Positions 17,881 through 25,770 of a stretch of 64,000 bases of DNA are shown here, one piece after another. Origin of the DNA: Corynebacterium epidermidicanis (GTDB lineage: Bacteria > Actinomycetota > Actinomycetes > Mycobacteriales > Mycobacteriaceae). The notes beneath the pieces were generated by a model. The model was not told the DNA's origin. It saw only the letters and a list, made by a program, of their open reading frames with translations, and did not search any database. Numbering within the stretch: the first letter of the stretch is position 1; the number at the start of each line of letters is the position of its first letter. The stretch spans positions 62,001 through 126,000 of the forward strand of contig NZ_CP011541.1 in assembly GCF_001021025.1 (NCBI RefSeq), written 5' to 3'. The position numbers and the translations under genes were made by a program.

Positions 17881-18762
17881 ATGGCAATTTTCCTCGATGA
17901 AAACTCCCGCATCATCGTCCAAGGCATGACTGGTGCCGAGGGACGCAAGCACACCCAACGCATGCTCGACTCTGGCTCGCCGATCGTCGGCGGGGTCAAC
18001 CCGAAGAAGGCCGGAACCAGCCTGGACTTCAACGGCACCGACGTGCCGGTTTTCGGCTCTGTCCGCGAAGCTATGCGCGCTACCGGCGCAAACGTCTCCG
18101 TCATTTTCGTCCCCGCGGCCCACACCAAGGCTGCCGTCGTTGAAGCTATCGACGCCGGAATGCCGCTCGTCGTGGTCATCACCGAAGGTGTGCCGGTCCA
18201 CGACACCGCGGAATTCCACGCTTTGGCCCGTGAGCGCGGGACCACCCAAATCATCGGCCCGAACTGCCCAGGCCTCATTACACCGGGTGTGGCTAACGCT
18301 GGAATCATCCCGGCCCAGACTGCCCCGAACCCAGGGCGAATCGGCTTGGTGTCCAAGTCCGGCACCTTGACCTACCAAATGATGCACGAGCTCTCTGACC
18401 TCGGGTTTTCCACCTGCGTGGGTATTGGTGGCGACCCAATCATCGGCACCACCCACATCCGGGCGATCGAAGCCTTCCAAAACGACCCGAACACCGACGC
18501 CATCATCATGATCGGTGAAATCGGTGGCGACGCCGAGGAGCACGCCGCGAAGTACATCGCTGAGCACGTCACCAAGCCAGTGGTCGCCTACATCGCCGGA
18601 TTCACGGCCCCGGAGGGCAAGACCATGGGCCACGCCGGCGCCATCGTTTCTGGTGGTAGCGGCACCGCGGCCGGCAAGAAGCAGGCCCTGGAGGCCGCCG
18701 GGGTGCGCGTCGGGCAAACCCCAACCCAGGCCGCGCAGCTCGTGCGCGAAGTCCTCGCCTAA
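17881..18762 (+). CDS. sucD: Succinyl-CoA synthetase alpha subunit
   Basis: This 293-residue protein has a CoA-binding Rossmann domain ([20 protein letters not shown], with [11 protein letters not shown]). [19 protein letters not shown] and [20 protein letters not shown] follow. The phosphohistidine loop is [20 protein letters not shown] near residues 245-265; the His in GHAGA is the residue phosphorylated during catalysis. It is the partner of the preceding beta subunit. ATG at 17881 follows a short gap after sucC and is the standard family start. A strong hairpin lies just after the stop. Confidence 0.97.
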   Translation: MAIFLDENSRIIVQGMTGAEGRKHTQRMLDSGSPIVGGVNPKKAGTSLDFNGTDVPVFGSVREAMRATGANVSVIFVPAAHTKAAVVEAIDAGMPLVVVITEGVPVHDTAEFHALARERGTTQIIGPNCPGLITPGVANAGIIPAQTAPNPGRIGLVSKSGTLTYQMMHELSDLGFSTCVGIGGDPIIGTTHIRAIEAFQNDPNTDAIIMIGEIGGDAEEHAAKYIAEHVTKPVVAYIAGFTAPEGKTMGHAGAIVSGGSGTAAGKKQALEAAGVRVGQTPTQAAQLVREVLA

Positions 18763-18772
18763 ACCGAGCACG

Positions 18773-18801
18773 GGGGCGTCGGCTTAGCTTATCGACGCCC
18801 C
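18773..18801 (+). terminator. Hairpin terminator after sucD, containing the 11-mer
   Basis: GGGGCGTCG (18773-18781) and CGACGCCCC (18793-18801) make a nine-base GC-rich stem with an 11-base loop. There is no long T-tract. The right part overlaps the 11-mer CGTCGATAAGC, read on the minus strand at 18787-18797. It separates sucCD from the lipase gene. Confidence 0.55.
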
Positions 18802-18943
18802 TGCCCAGGCCCCGATCGGACCGCCCCCGTCGGACCGCCTAAGGAACTTTCGGATCCACTTGCTGCCAAGCGCTAGCCCAACCACCAAACCGGGACTAAC
18901 GTTTCGGTTTGTCCATACTGGTTGTTAGTAGCAAGGCTCCCTC

Positions 18944-19849
18944 ATGAAACGTCTCATTGCTAGCGTCTGTACTTCGCTGCTCCCGCTGGCAGCCCTGGTG
19001 GCCCCGGCCGCCGCGGCCGAAACCGCCCCGGTTATCACCGCGAAATTTGAAAGCTCCGCCCCGGCTAGCTGGGGAATCAATGATTCGAACTGTGTACCCA
19101 CCGGGGATGTGAAAGAGCCAGTCATCCTCATTCACGGCACCTCGGATAACGCCAGCAACTGGGGCGATGTCGCACCCGTGCTCAAGCGCGCCGGGATGTG
19201 CGTCTGGGCATTCGATTACGGTGCGGACGACATCACCTTGCAAAACATGATTCCTTCCCTCAAAGCCATCGGCGATCTGGACGTGTCCGCACGCGAAGTC
19301 GCAGATCAGGTGACTTATGTGCGCGAGGTAACCGGCGCGGAGAAGGTGAACTTGGTTGGACACAGCCAGGGTGGCATGCACACCAAGACTTACGAGCAGC
19401 TCTACGGGGAGCCCGGCACGGTGGCCCGCGTGGTTGCCATCGGCGGTAACTACCACGGCACCACCTTGGGTGGCATGGCAACAGCTCTGCTCCCACTCAT
19501 TAAGGGCGCGCCAGGGCTCGCATCCTTCCTGGCCAGCACCGCCGGTATTCAGCAAGTTTTGGGCTCGGAATTCATGACCCGCCTGAATGAGCATCCCGAC
19601 ACCGTCGCCGGCGTGCAATACACCTCGATCTACTCGCCTGCGGACACCACTGTCACCCCGAACAGCGCCTCCCAGCTCACAGCTGTCCCGGGTGCCGACG
19701 TAGTCAACGTTGATCTCGGGGCAACCTGCGCCGCTACACCTCGCCACGACCGGCTGCCACATGACGCCACGGCCATCTCCGAAATCGTCTGGGGTCTGAC
19801 CCGCGCCGCCGGGGACGACAATGCTGCTGCGGGGTGTGTCCGCAGCTAG
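18944..19849 (+). CDS. Secreted lipase/esterase (alpha/beta hydrolase, triacylglycerol lipase type)
   Basis: This is a 301-residue protein with a Sec signal peptide (MKRLIASVCTSLLPLAALVA, cleavage likely after PAAAAE-like Ala around residue 26). The mature part has the oxyanion motif VILIHGTSDNASNW and the nucleophile elbow LVGHSQGGMHTK (Ser about residue 142). A conserved Asp lies in SIYSPADTTVTP and a His in AATPRHDRLPHD. Cysteines at the N- and C-termini may form disulfides. It resembles the class-2 lipases common in corynebacteria and mycobacteria that act on lipid esters outside the cell. It ends 14 bases before the convergent anti-sigma gene, and the 11-mer lies in that gap at 19853-19863. 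Confidence 0.87.
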   Translation: MKRLIASVCTSLLPLAALVAPAAAAETAPVITAKFESSAPASWGINDSNCVPTGDVKEPVILIHGTSDNASNWGDVAPVLKRAGMCVWAFDYGADDITLQNMIPSLKAIGDLDVSAREVADQVTYVREVTGAEKVNLVGHSQGGMHTKTYEQLYGEPGTVARVVAIGGNYHGTTLGGMATALLPLIKGAPGLASFLASTAGIQQVLGSEFMTRLNEHPDTVAGVQYTSIYSPADTTVTPNSASQLTAVPGADVVNVDLGATCAATPRHDRLPHDATAISEIVWGLTRAAGDDNAAAGCVRS

Positions 19850-19862
19850 GGGCGTCGATAAG

Positions 19863-20447
19863 CTAAAGCTCGGCCTCGGCGAGCACGGTTCCGGACGGCT
19901 GCGCGCTGCCACCTACGGGTTCCTCCGTGATCATGACTTTCATGGTTTCTCCAGGTAGCGGCATCCAGACGGAATCGTGTGGCTCCGGACCGATTACGCC
20001 CGCGGACTTCATGCTGCCGTCAGCCATCACCGCCCAAACTTGAGCGCCCATGCCCTTATCGACGTCCGGTGCACCGTCCACCATCGCCCCGCCCTTGCCC
20101 ATCGAGGACGACACCACGATGTCGAGCTGCGCGCCCATTGCTTGGGTTTTGGCCTGACGCACGTCGCTTGCGGCCATGATGGAATGCATCTGGTCATGGG
20201 AATCCGGCTCGCTCTGGTTCATCCAGGTCAGCGACCCGGCAAAGATTGTGACTGCAGCTGCTGTCGCCAAGAAGGCACTCCGCCAGCGCCGCTTGGGCTT
20301 CGCCGAATCGATGCTAACGACCTTCGCGTCTTGCTCCGCTGCGATCGCAGCCATGAGCTGCTCTTTCAGTTCGGGACGCGGAGTTTGGGGGGTAGTGGCA
20401 CGCGCCAGCGCGGCATCAAGGTCCTTGGGGAAATTGATGTCCGTCAT
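19863..20447 (-). CDS. RskA-like membrane anti-sigma factor
   Basis: This 194-residue protein has a short cytoplasmic N-terminal region (MTDINFPKDLDAALARATT, residues 1-55) and one membrane helix (AFLATAAAVTIFAGSLTWM, about 58-76). An extracytoplasmic domain follows, with GAQLDIVVSSSMGKGGAMVD and PLPGETMKVMITEEPVGGSA, matching the RskA (anti-sigma-K) C-terminal domain. It overlaps the upstream sigma factor gene by four bases and should hold it at the membrane until regulated proteolysis. The N-terminal anti-sigma domain is short compared with mycobacterial RskA. A one-base variant of the 11-mer lies inside at 20054-20064. Confidence 0.82.
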   Translation of the reverse strand: MTDINFPKDLDAALARATTPQTPRPELKEQLMAAIAAEQDAKVVSIDSAKPKRRWRSAFLATAAAVTIFAGSLTWMNQSEPDSHDQMHSIMAASDVRQAKTQAMGAQLDIVVSSSMGKGGAMVDGAPDVDKGMGAQVWAVMADGSMKSAGVIGPEPHDSVWMPLPGETMKVMITEEPVGGSAQPSGTVLAEAEL

Positions 20448-21001
20448 TGTGCACCTCCTGCGGATGCGTGAACGCGCAGCGCGTTTCTTAGTTTGCTCAT
20501 GCCATCCCGAACTCGGGTTTTCGCAGTTCCCAGGGGAACTCCGGTCGCTTCCGCAACCTCCGCGTGGGACATACCCGTAAAGTATGCCAGCATGATTGCG
20601 GTTCGGTGCGGTTCGCCGATCGAATCCACCAGCTCCCGGATTTCTTGGGCTTCCAAATCCGCGACGGCCTCATCTTCGGCCGCAATCCACGTGGTCATTT
20701 GCTGGACAAACTCGGCGGTGTCCCGTTTCTTAGCCGCCATGTCGGAGCGCAGCCGATCGATCGCGCGTAGGCGAGTCAGCCTCAACGCCCAACTGCGCGC
20801 ACTGGATTGCGCAGGATCGAAGCTGGCGGCAGTGCGCCACAGCTCCATGAACACTTCTTGGGTGACTTCTTCGGCTTGCGTGCGATCTCGAATGATGTGC
20901 TGGGCTACACCGAGCACTTGAGGTGCCAGTTCGTCGTAGAACAACCCGAAAGCGTTGCTGTCGCCAGCGGCAACAGCAACCAATAAGCTATCGAGATCCA
21001 T
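20444..21001 (-). CDS. sigK: ECF sigma factor, SigK-like
   Basis: This 185-residue ECF sigma factor has region 2 (LFYDELAPQVLGVAQHIIRD, EEVTQEVFMELWRTAASFDP, WALRLTRLRAIDRLRS) and region 4 (EPHRTAIMLAYFTGMSHAEV, then ATGVPLGTAKTRVRDGMSKL). The downstream overlapping RskA-like gene and the nearby DipZ gene match the SigK locus of mycobacteria. The symbol is given on this synteny and similarity; a SigC- or SigD-type name is possible. It likely drives the lipoprotein and dipZ genes next to it and its own operon. Confidence 0.82.
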   Translation of the reverse strand: MDLDSLLVAVAAGDSNAFGLFYDELAPQVLGVAQHIIRDRTQAEEVTQEVFMELWRTAASFDPAQSSARSWALRLTRLRAIDRLRSDMAAKKRDTAEFVQQMTTWIAAEDEAVADLEAQEIRELVDSIGEPHRTAIMLAYFTGMSHAEVAEATGVPLGTAKTRVRDGMSKLRNALRVHASAGGAQ

Positions 21002-21036
21002 AACCGAACAGTGTAACCGCGTCCCCGCGAAGAAAA

Positions 21037-21351
21037 CTAGTGCTTCATCATTTCGGACGTCATCATCATGCTGTCGGAAGGCTGCATCATCTTGTCCGAT
21101 GGCTGCATCATTTCGGACGACATCGCAGGTGCCATCTTGTCGGTGCTCATCATCATGCTGTCGGATGGCTTCATCATTTCGGAAGTCTTCATCATGCTGT
21201 CGGAAGGCTTCATCATTTCCGAGGACATTGCTGGGGCAGTGGTTTCGGAGGTCTTGGAATCACCGTTGTCGCCACAGGCCACCGTGCCGAGGGAAATGGC
21301 CACGAGTGCGCCGGCGAATCCGAGGTTGCGTAGTGCGTTACGAGTCTTCAT
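21037..21351 (-). CDS. Methionine-rich repeat lipoprotein
   Basis: This 104-residue protein has a lipoprotein signal peptide (MKTRNALRNLGFAGALVAIS, lipobox LGTVAC, lipidated Cys about residue 26). The mature part is almost entirely repeats of (M)MKPSDSMM and SEMM type, including MMKPSDSMMKTSEMMKPSDS, with 26 or so methionines in about 75 residues. Clustered MxxM/MM motifs outside the cell usually bind Cu(I) or scavenge oxidants; that role is inferred. It starts at ATG 21351, not the upstream ATG at 21369, because the signal peptide begins there. It sits where mycobacteria have MPT70/MPT83 in the SigK locus, but it is unrelated to their fasciclin fold. Confidence 0.8.
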   Translation of the reverse strand: MKTRNALRNLGFAGALVAISLGTVACGDNGDSKTSETTAPAMSSEMMKPSDSMMKTSEMMKPSDSMMMSTDKMAPAMSSEMMQPSDKMMQPSDSMMMTSEMMKH

Positions 21352-21430
21352 GAGAAAGTTCTCCTCCAAGTATTATGCGCAAGCCTTTCTTGCGCTTCAT
21401 GGAGTACTTCGGAGCCCTGCCCACATTCGG

Positions 21431-21463
21431 ATTGGAAAAGTTTAAAAAAAGTTTTTCCAATCT
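21431..21463. promoter_or_regulatory. Inverted repeat in the divergent lipoprotein/dipZ promoter region
   Basis: GATTGGAAAA (21431-21440) and TTTTCCAATC (21454-21463) are perfect 10-bp arms around a 13-bp A/T-rich centre. Each arm presents TTGGAAAA in the same relation to its downstream gene. It may be a shared operator, or two facing -35 elements of an ECF-type promoter (GGAAAA) for the lipoprotein and dipZ. Which of these is right cannot be decided from sequence. Confidence 0.45.
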
Positions 21464-21523
21464 GTTCTCGCCGTTGCTTCCGTATCACTTCATGTATCAA
21501 CCGACGTGAAGGGAGCTTGTGCA

Positions 21524-23164
21524 GTGCTCGAACTAATAGCCATCGGCATAATCGGCGGGGTGGTGACCGGCCTTTCACCGTGTATCCTGCCCGTCCTGCC
21601 TATCATTTTGACGGTATCCGTCGGCCGACGCCCATCCCACGTGGTGGCCGGACTGGCGATCAGCTTTTCCGCAATCATGCTCCTGGGCACGATATTGCTC
21701 AGCGCGTTGGGTTTGCCTAAGGACCTGCTGCGCTGGTTGGGCGTCGCCATGCTGGTAGCGGTGGGTTTGGGCATGGTTTTCCCGAAGCTGGGTTCCTGGC
21801 TCGAAGCACCCTTCGACCTGATCCCACGGCCAACCGCCCTGCAAAACCGTGCCAAGGGGCATGGCGGCTTCGTGCTCGGCCTGGCGCTTGGTGCGGTCTA
21901 CGTGCCGTGCGCGGGCCCGATCCTGGCCGCGATCACCGTCGCGGGCGCTACCGGCGACATTGGCTTATCGACGGTCGTCCTCACCCTGTCCTTCGCCGTG
22001 GGCGCAGCGATCCCGTTGTTCTTCTTCGCGCTCGCCGGTAGCAAAATCGGCGACCGGGTCGACGCAGTGCGTCGCCACACTCGTGCGGTAGGAGTGGTGA
22101 TTATTGCGCTCGCCTTGGCTTTGGCCACCAACGCTCCGGAGCGTCTGCAGCGTGCCGTCCCGGACTGGACAGCGGGAATCCAACGGTCCCTCGGGGAAAA
22201 TACCCAGGTGCAGCAGGCCCTCGGCGGTGGCGGAAGTCTGGCTGCGTGTCGGACCGCTGATCCGTCGAAACTACAAGACTGCGGGCCGGCACCCGAACTG
22301 GCTGGGCTGACCGGTTGGTTTAACACCGAGCAGCCAGTCACGCTAGGTGAAGGAAAAGTAACCTTGGTGGACTTTTGGGCGTATGCCTGCATCAACTGTC
22401 AGCGGGCGGGGGAGCACATCACCAAGTTGTATGACACCTATCAGCCAGCAGGCCTGCAGGTATTAGGCGTGCATGCGCCTGAGTATGGCTTTGAACATGA
22501 GGTGGCGAATGTTCAGGCCGCCGCCAAGCGCGAAGGTATCCATTACCCGGTGGCGCAGGACAATGACTTCGAGACGTGGAAGAACTTCAACAACCGCTAC
22601 TGGCCGGCACGCTATCTCGTCGATAAGCAGGGCAATGTTCGCCACATTCATGAGGGCGAGGGCGCTTACGCGGAAACCGAGCAGCTGATCCGGCAGCTCC
22701 TGCAGGAAGCGAACCCCGGCGTGCAGTTGCCTGCGCCGGTGGAGGGATCGGGGATGTCGGAGCGGCCTGGGCAGTTGACGGAGCGTCGCAATCCGGAGAC
22801 ATATTTTGGTTTTGAGCGCGCCCAGTATTTCGCAAACTCGAATTATGGTGCGGGCAGCAGGCATTTCGATGCCGTGACCCCCAAGACCGGGCAGTACGCT
22901 TTGGCGGGGGACTGGACGGTCAATTCTGACCACATCGTGCCCCAGCGGGACGCATCGCTACAGGTGAACATCCACGCCGCTCATGTCCAAGCGGTGGTCT
23001 CTGGCAGTGGCATGCTGGAGGTCACCACCCCGGATGGCGCGCGCCGGGAGTATCCGGTCGCTGACGGCACGGTGGACGTCCTGCGATCTGAGCAGCCGGT
23101 GGATGGCATCGTGAGCATCATTCCGCATGGCGAGGTGACGATGTATTCCCTCACCTTCGGATAG
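21524..23164 (+). CDS. dipZ: DipZ: CcdA-type thiol-disulfide membrane protein fused to thioredoxin
   Basis: This 546-residue protein has about six membrane helices in the first 200 residues, with the CcdA/DsbD signature GVVTGLSPCILPVLPIILT at the start and GAVYVPCAGPILAAI in helix 4. A thioredoxin-like domain follows from about 260 to 400 with CxxC as CINC (Cys289, Cys292; DFWAYACINCQRAGEHI). The C-terminal domain of about 140 residues (SNYGAGSRHFDAVTPKTGQY) is typical of mycobacterial DipZ. It carries reducing power across the membrane to exported proteins. GTG at 21524 is preferred because AAGGGAG lies nine bases before it; an in-frame GTG at 21506 has no such site. Two copies of the 11-mer lie inside (21963, 22618). 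Confidence 0.9.
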   Translation: MLELIAIGIIGGVVTGLSPCILPVLPIILTVSVGRRPSHVVAGLAISFSAIMLLGTILLSALGLPKDLLRWLGVAMLVAVGLGMVFPKLGSWLEAPFDLIPRPTALQNRAKGHGGFVLGLALGAVYVPCAGPILAAITVAGATGDIGLSTVVLTLSFAVGAAIPLFFFALAGSKIGDRVDAVRRHTRAVGVVIIALALALATNAPERLQRAVPDWTAGIQRSLGENTQVQQALGGGGSLAACRTADPSKLQDCGPAPELAGLTGWFNTEQPVTLGEGKVTLVDFWAYACINCQRAGEHITKLYDTYQPAGLQVLGVHAPEYGFEHEVANVQAAAKREGIHYPVAQDNDFETWKNFNNRYWPARYLVDKQGNVRHIHEGEGAYAETEQLIRQLLQEANPGVQLPAPVEGSGMSERPGQLTERRNPETYFGFERAQYFANSNYGAGSRHFDAVTPKTGQYALAGDWTVNSDHIVPQRDASLQVNIHAAHVQAVVSGSGMLEVTTPDGARREYPVADGTVDVLRSEQPVDGIVSIIPHGEVTMYSLTFG

Positions 23165-23166
23165 CC

Positions 23167-23195
23167 AATCTGTGTTATATTAAGTAGTACAGATT
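23167..23195 (+). promoter_or_regulatory. Operator-like inverted repeat overlapping the promoter of the YhfC-like gene
   Basis: AATCTGT (23167-23173) and ACAGATT (23189-23195) flank a -10-like TATATT at 23176-23181. A dyad around the -10 is the typical position for a repressor. No regulator gene lies next to it, so the binding protein is unknown. Confidence 0.4.
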
Positions 23196-23210
23196 TGCTT
23201 GGGAGGTGGG

Positions 23211-23996
23211 ATGGTCCCCGTCGCGTCATTTCTAGGGATGGCATGTTCGCTTTTGATTTGCCTCGCGATCCCGCTCGTCGGGGTGTGGGCACTCTGGCGT
23301 CGCGATAGGCGTATCCTCCCAGTCGTTGGGATCGGCGCGGTCGCATTCGTCGGATCGCAAATGATGCTGCGCATTCCGCTGATGCAGCTCGCGTCGGCAA
23401 TCGCGCCGAATACCTTGGGCGCATTCCTCACCTCCGTCCCCGTCGCCAGCTTCAGCGCGGGCATCTTCGAAGAAACCGCGCGGCTGCTGTGCCTGGTTTA
23501 CCTCCTCAAGGGCGCTCGGCGCCTTATCGACGGCGTCGCGTTCGGTCTCGGCCACGGTGGGATCGAAGCGATCCTGCTGGTTGGCGCCGCAATGGTCAAC
23601 AATCTGGTCCTGGGGCTCGCCATCAACTTCGGCTACTGGGATTCGCTCGCCGGGATCTTGCCTGGGGATGCCGCGCAGCACATCCAGACCGTGCTGGTGG
23701 AAACTCCGAGCTCCGCCTACTTCATTGGCGGTATCGAGCGAATGTGGGCGATCGGCTTACACATAGTGTGTTCGATCCTGATCCTGCTGGGCGTGGTTCG
23801 GGGCCGTAAGGCCCTGGCTTGGGTCGCCGCCGTATTGGTACATGGCACCGCCAATTTCGCCCTCATCACAGCGATTTCGCACGGCGCGAACATGTGGATC
23901 GCCGAACTGAGTGGTGTCGCCCTGATTGCAATCGTCCTAGTCCTGGTAGTGCGGGGTGCGCGGAAAGTTCTTCGCGCGCAGGCCAGCGCGCATTAG
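23211..23996 (+). CDS. YhfC-like intramembrane metalloprotease family protein
   Basis: This is a 261-residue integral membrane protein with seven or so hydrophobic segments. The central motifs FEETARLLCLVYLLKGARR and GVAFGLGHGGIEAILLVGA provide the glutamates and histidine expected of YhfC/CPBP-type membrane proteases, and a later NFALITAISHG adds further polar residues. ATG at 23211 follows a GGGAGGTGGG ribosome binding site. Its natural substrate is unknown. It overlaps the convergent siderophore ATPase gene by four bases. A variant of the 11-mer is at 23522-23532. Confidence 0.75.
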   Translation: MVPVASFLGMACSLLICLAIPLVGVWALWRRDRRILPVVGIGAVAFVGSQMMLRIPLMQLASAIAPNTLGAFLTSVPVASFSAGIFEETARLLCLVYLLKGARRLIDGVAFGLGHGGIEAILLVGAAMVNNLVLGLAINFGYWDSLAGILPGDAAQHIQTVLVETPSSAYFIGGIERMWAIGLHIVCSILILLGVVRGRKALAWVAAVLVHGTANFALITAISHGANMWIAELSGVALIAIVLVLVVRGARKVLRAQASAH

Positions 23997-24793
23997 CCCA
24001 GTTCGCGTACGTCTGGGGTGGCAAGGCCCTTGGGGACGACCACTACTTGGCCATCCAAGGTATGGACCGCGACCGAAATTCCGAACACTTCGCGAATCAG
24101 CTCACTCGTCACGATTTCCTCCGGCACGCCGGTGGCAACAATTTCGCCGTTCTTCATCACGATGAGGTGATCGGCGTAGCGCACGGCTTGTTGCAGATCA
24201 TGTAGTACCGCGACCACCGTGCGGTCGAGTTGTGTGACTAAGGCCTTGGCTAGCTCCAACAGGCCGTACTGGTGGGAAATGTCTAGGTAGGTGGTGGGTT
24301 CGTCTAGTAGGAGCGCCGGCGTGTTTTGGGCCAGCACCATCGCTAGCCAAACGCGCTGACGTTGGCCACCCGAGAGTTCGGCGACGCGGACGTCGGCAAG
24401 CTCGGCGACGCTGGCTGCGGATAGGGCGGCGCTGACGGCCCGGCTATCCTCACGTGACCAGGGCTTGAGCAAGCTCTGATGCGGGAAACGGCCACGTCGC
24501 ACTAGCTCGGACACCGTGATGTCAGGAGGCGTGACGGTCGTTTGGGGAAGGAAAGCCAGGCGAGTGGCCACTTCCCGACTTCCGAGATCTCGGAGATTGT
24601 CTTCCCCCAGAAAGACCGCCCCTTCGGTGGGCGTGAGGATGCGGGCGAAAGACTTCAGTAGGGTGGACTTCCCGCAGCCGTTCGGGCCGATGATGGCGGT
24701 AAATGCCGCCCGGGGTAATTCGACGGAAAGTTTCCGCGATATGACGTTGTTGTCCCAGGCTAGGGTGGCATTGTCGGCGCGTAAAGAGGTCAT
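23993..24793 (-). CDS. Siderophore ABC importer, ATP-binding protein (FecE/FepC type)
   Basis: This 266-residue ATPase has Walker A AIIGPNGCGKSTLLKSFARI, Q-loop LPQTTVTPPDITV, signature ELSGGQRQRVWLAMVLAQ, Walker B ALLLDEPTTYLDISHQYGLL and H-loop VAVLHDLQQAVRYADHL. The YLDI-S-HQ variant after Walker B is typical of iron-siderophore importers. It is the last gene of a minus-strand operon with two FecCD-type permeases and overlaps the second permease gene by four bases. Confidence 0.92.
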   Translation of the reverse strand: MTSLRADNATLAWDNNVISRKLSVELPRAAFTAIIGPNGCGKSTLLKSFARILTPTEGAVFLGEDNLRDLGSREVATRLAFLPQTTVTPPDITVSELVRRGRFPHQSLLKPWSREDSRAVSAALSAASVAELADVRVAELSGGQRQRVWLAMVLAQNTPALLLDEPTTYLDISHQYGLLELAKALVTQLDRTVVAVLHDLQQAVRYADHLIVMKNGEIVATGVPEEIVTSELIREVFGISVAVHTLDGQVVVVPKGLATPDVRELG

Positions 24794-25770
24794 GAGAACT
24801 TCCTAGCTGAGGTAGCGATGAAACACAGAAGATAGCAGCCACCGATCACGACAGTTACGAGACCGACAGGCAAGGTGGTCGGGTGAAAAGCGCGCTGTGC
24901 AATGATATCGGCCGCCAGCAACAAACAGGATCCCACCAGCGCCGTTGTCCACAGCGGGGTGCGATTGGCGCGGTTGAGGCCCTGCGCGACGTGCGGTGCG
25001 GCCAGCGCCACGAAGGAAATTGGGCCGGCAACGGCGGTTGTCGCCGCGATCAGCACGATTCCCACCACGAGTAGAAGCACCTTGAACCGGTTGACATTCA
25101 GTCCGAGGCCGTGCGCAGTGTCATCGCCGAGGGCCAAAACATCGAGCTGCCTGCGCAATAATAGCGCTCCCACTAGTACCAGGGCCAGGCAAGAGCCAGC
25201 AGGCAGAGCAACTGGCCAACGGATTCCGTTGAGGCTTCCTGCTCCCCAGCTTGCCGCCGACATCATGGCTTCCAATTCTCCGCGGGTGATGAGCCAGCGG
25301 TTGAATGCTGAAAGCATGGCCGAGAGTCCGAGGCCGACGAGGATGATGCGTAGGCCGTCGATACGCGTGCGGAGCGAAAGCGCCAGAACGATAACAGCCG
25401 TGGCTAAACCACCGGCGAGCGCACCGAGGATTTGGCCCGAAAAGCCGCTATAACCCAATACGATTGCGCAGATCACGCCGGTATAAGCCCCTGAGGAAAA
25501 ACCAATGATGTCTGGGGATCCCAACGGGTTACGGGTGAGGGCTTGAAACAGGGAACCACTTACCGCTAGTGCTGCGCCGACGATGATCGCGATGAATACG
25601 CGGGGTGCGCGCCACTGCAACACAATCGTACGGGCCAGGCCCAGCTCGGTGCCCACCAGCGCACCCCACGCTTTAGCCAAGCTCATTCCCGCTCCCGGGA
25701 GCGCCAAGGCACCAAATGCTAAAACCAGCAATACCAAGGTCAGCGCAGCTGCGACGATTTTAACGCGCAT
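24790..25770 (-). CDS. Siderophore ABC importer permease (FecCD family), second
   Basis: This 326-residue permease starts MRVKIVAAALTLVLLVLAFG. It contains the FecCD signatures WRAPRVFIAIIVGAALAVSG, LFQALTRNPLGSPDIIGFSS and GPISFVALAAPHVAQGLNR, which includes the ATPase-contact loop. About ten membrane helices are expected. The start ATG at 25770 overlaps the stop of the first permease in TGATG, so a longer upstream frame is ignored. It pairs with the other permease to form the iron-siderophore channel. Confidence 0.92.
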   Translation of the reverse strand: MRVKIVAAALTLVLLVLAFGALALPGAGMSLAKAWGALVGTELGLARTIVLQWRAPRVFIAIIVGAALAVSGSLFQALTRNPLGSPDIIGFSSGAYTGVICAIVLGYSGFSGQILGALAGGLATAVIVLALSLRTRIDGLRIILVGLGLSAMLSAFNRWLITRGELEAMMSAASWGAGSLNGIRWPVALPAGSCLALVLVGALLLRRQLDVLALGDDTAHGLGLNVNRFKVLLLVVGIVLIAATTAVAGPISFVALAAPHVAQGLNRANRTPLWTTALVGSCLLLAADIIAQRAFHPTTLPVGLVTVVIGGCYLLCFIATSARKFS

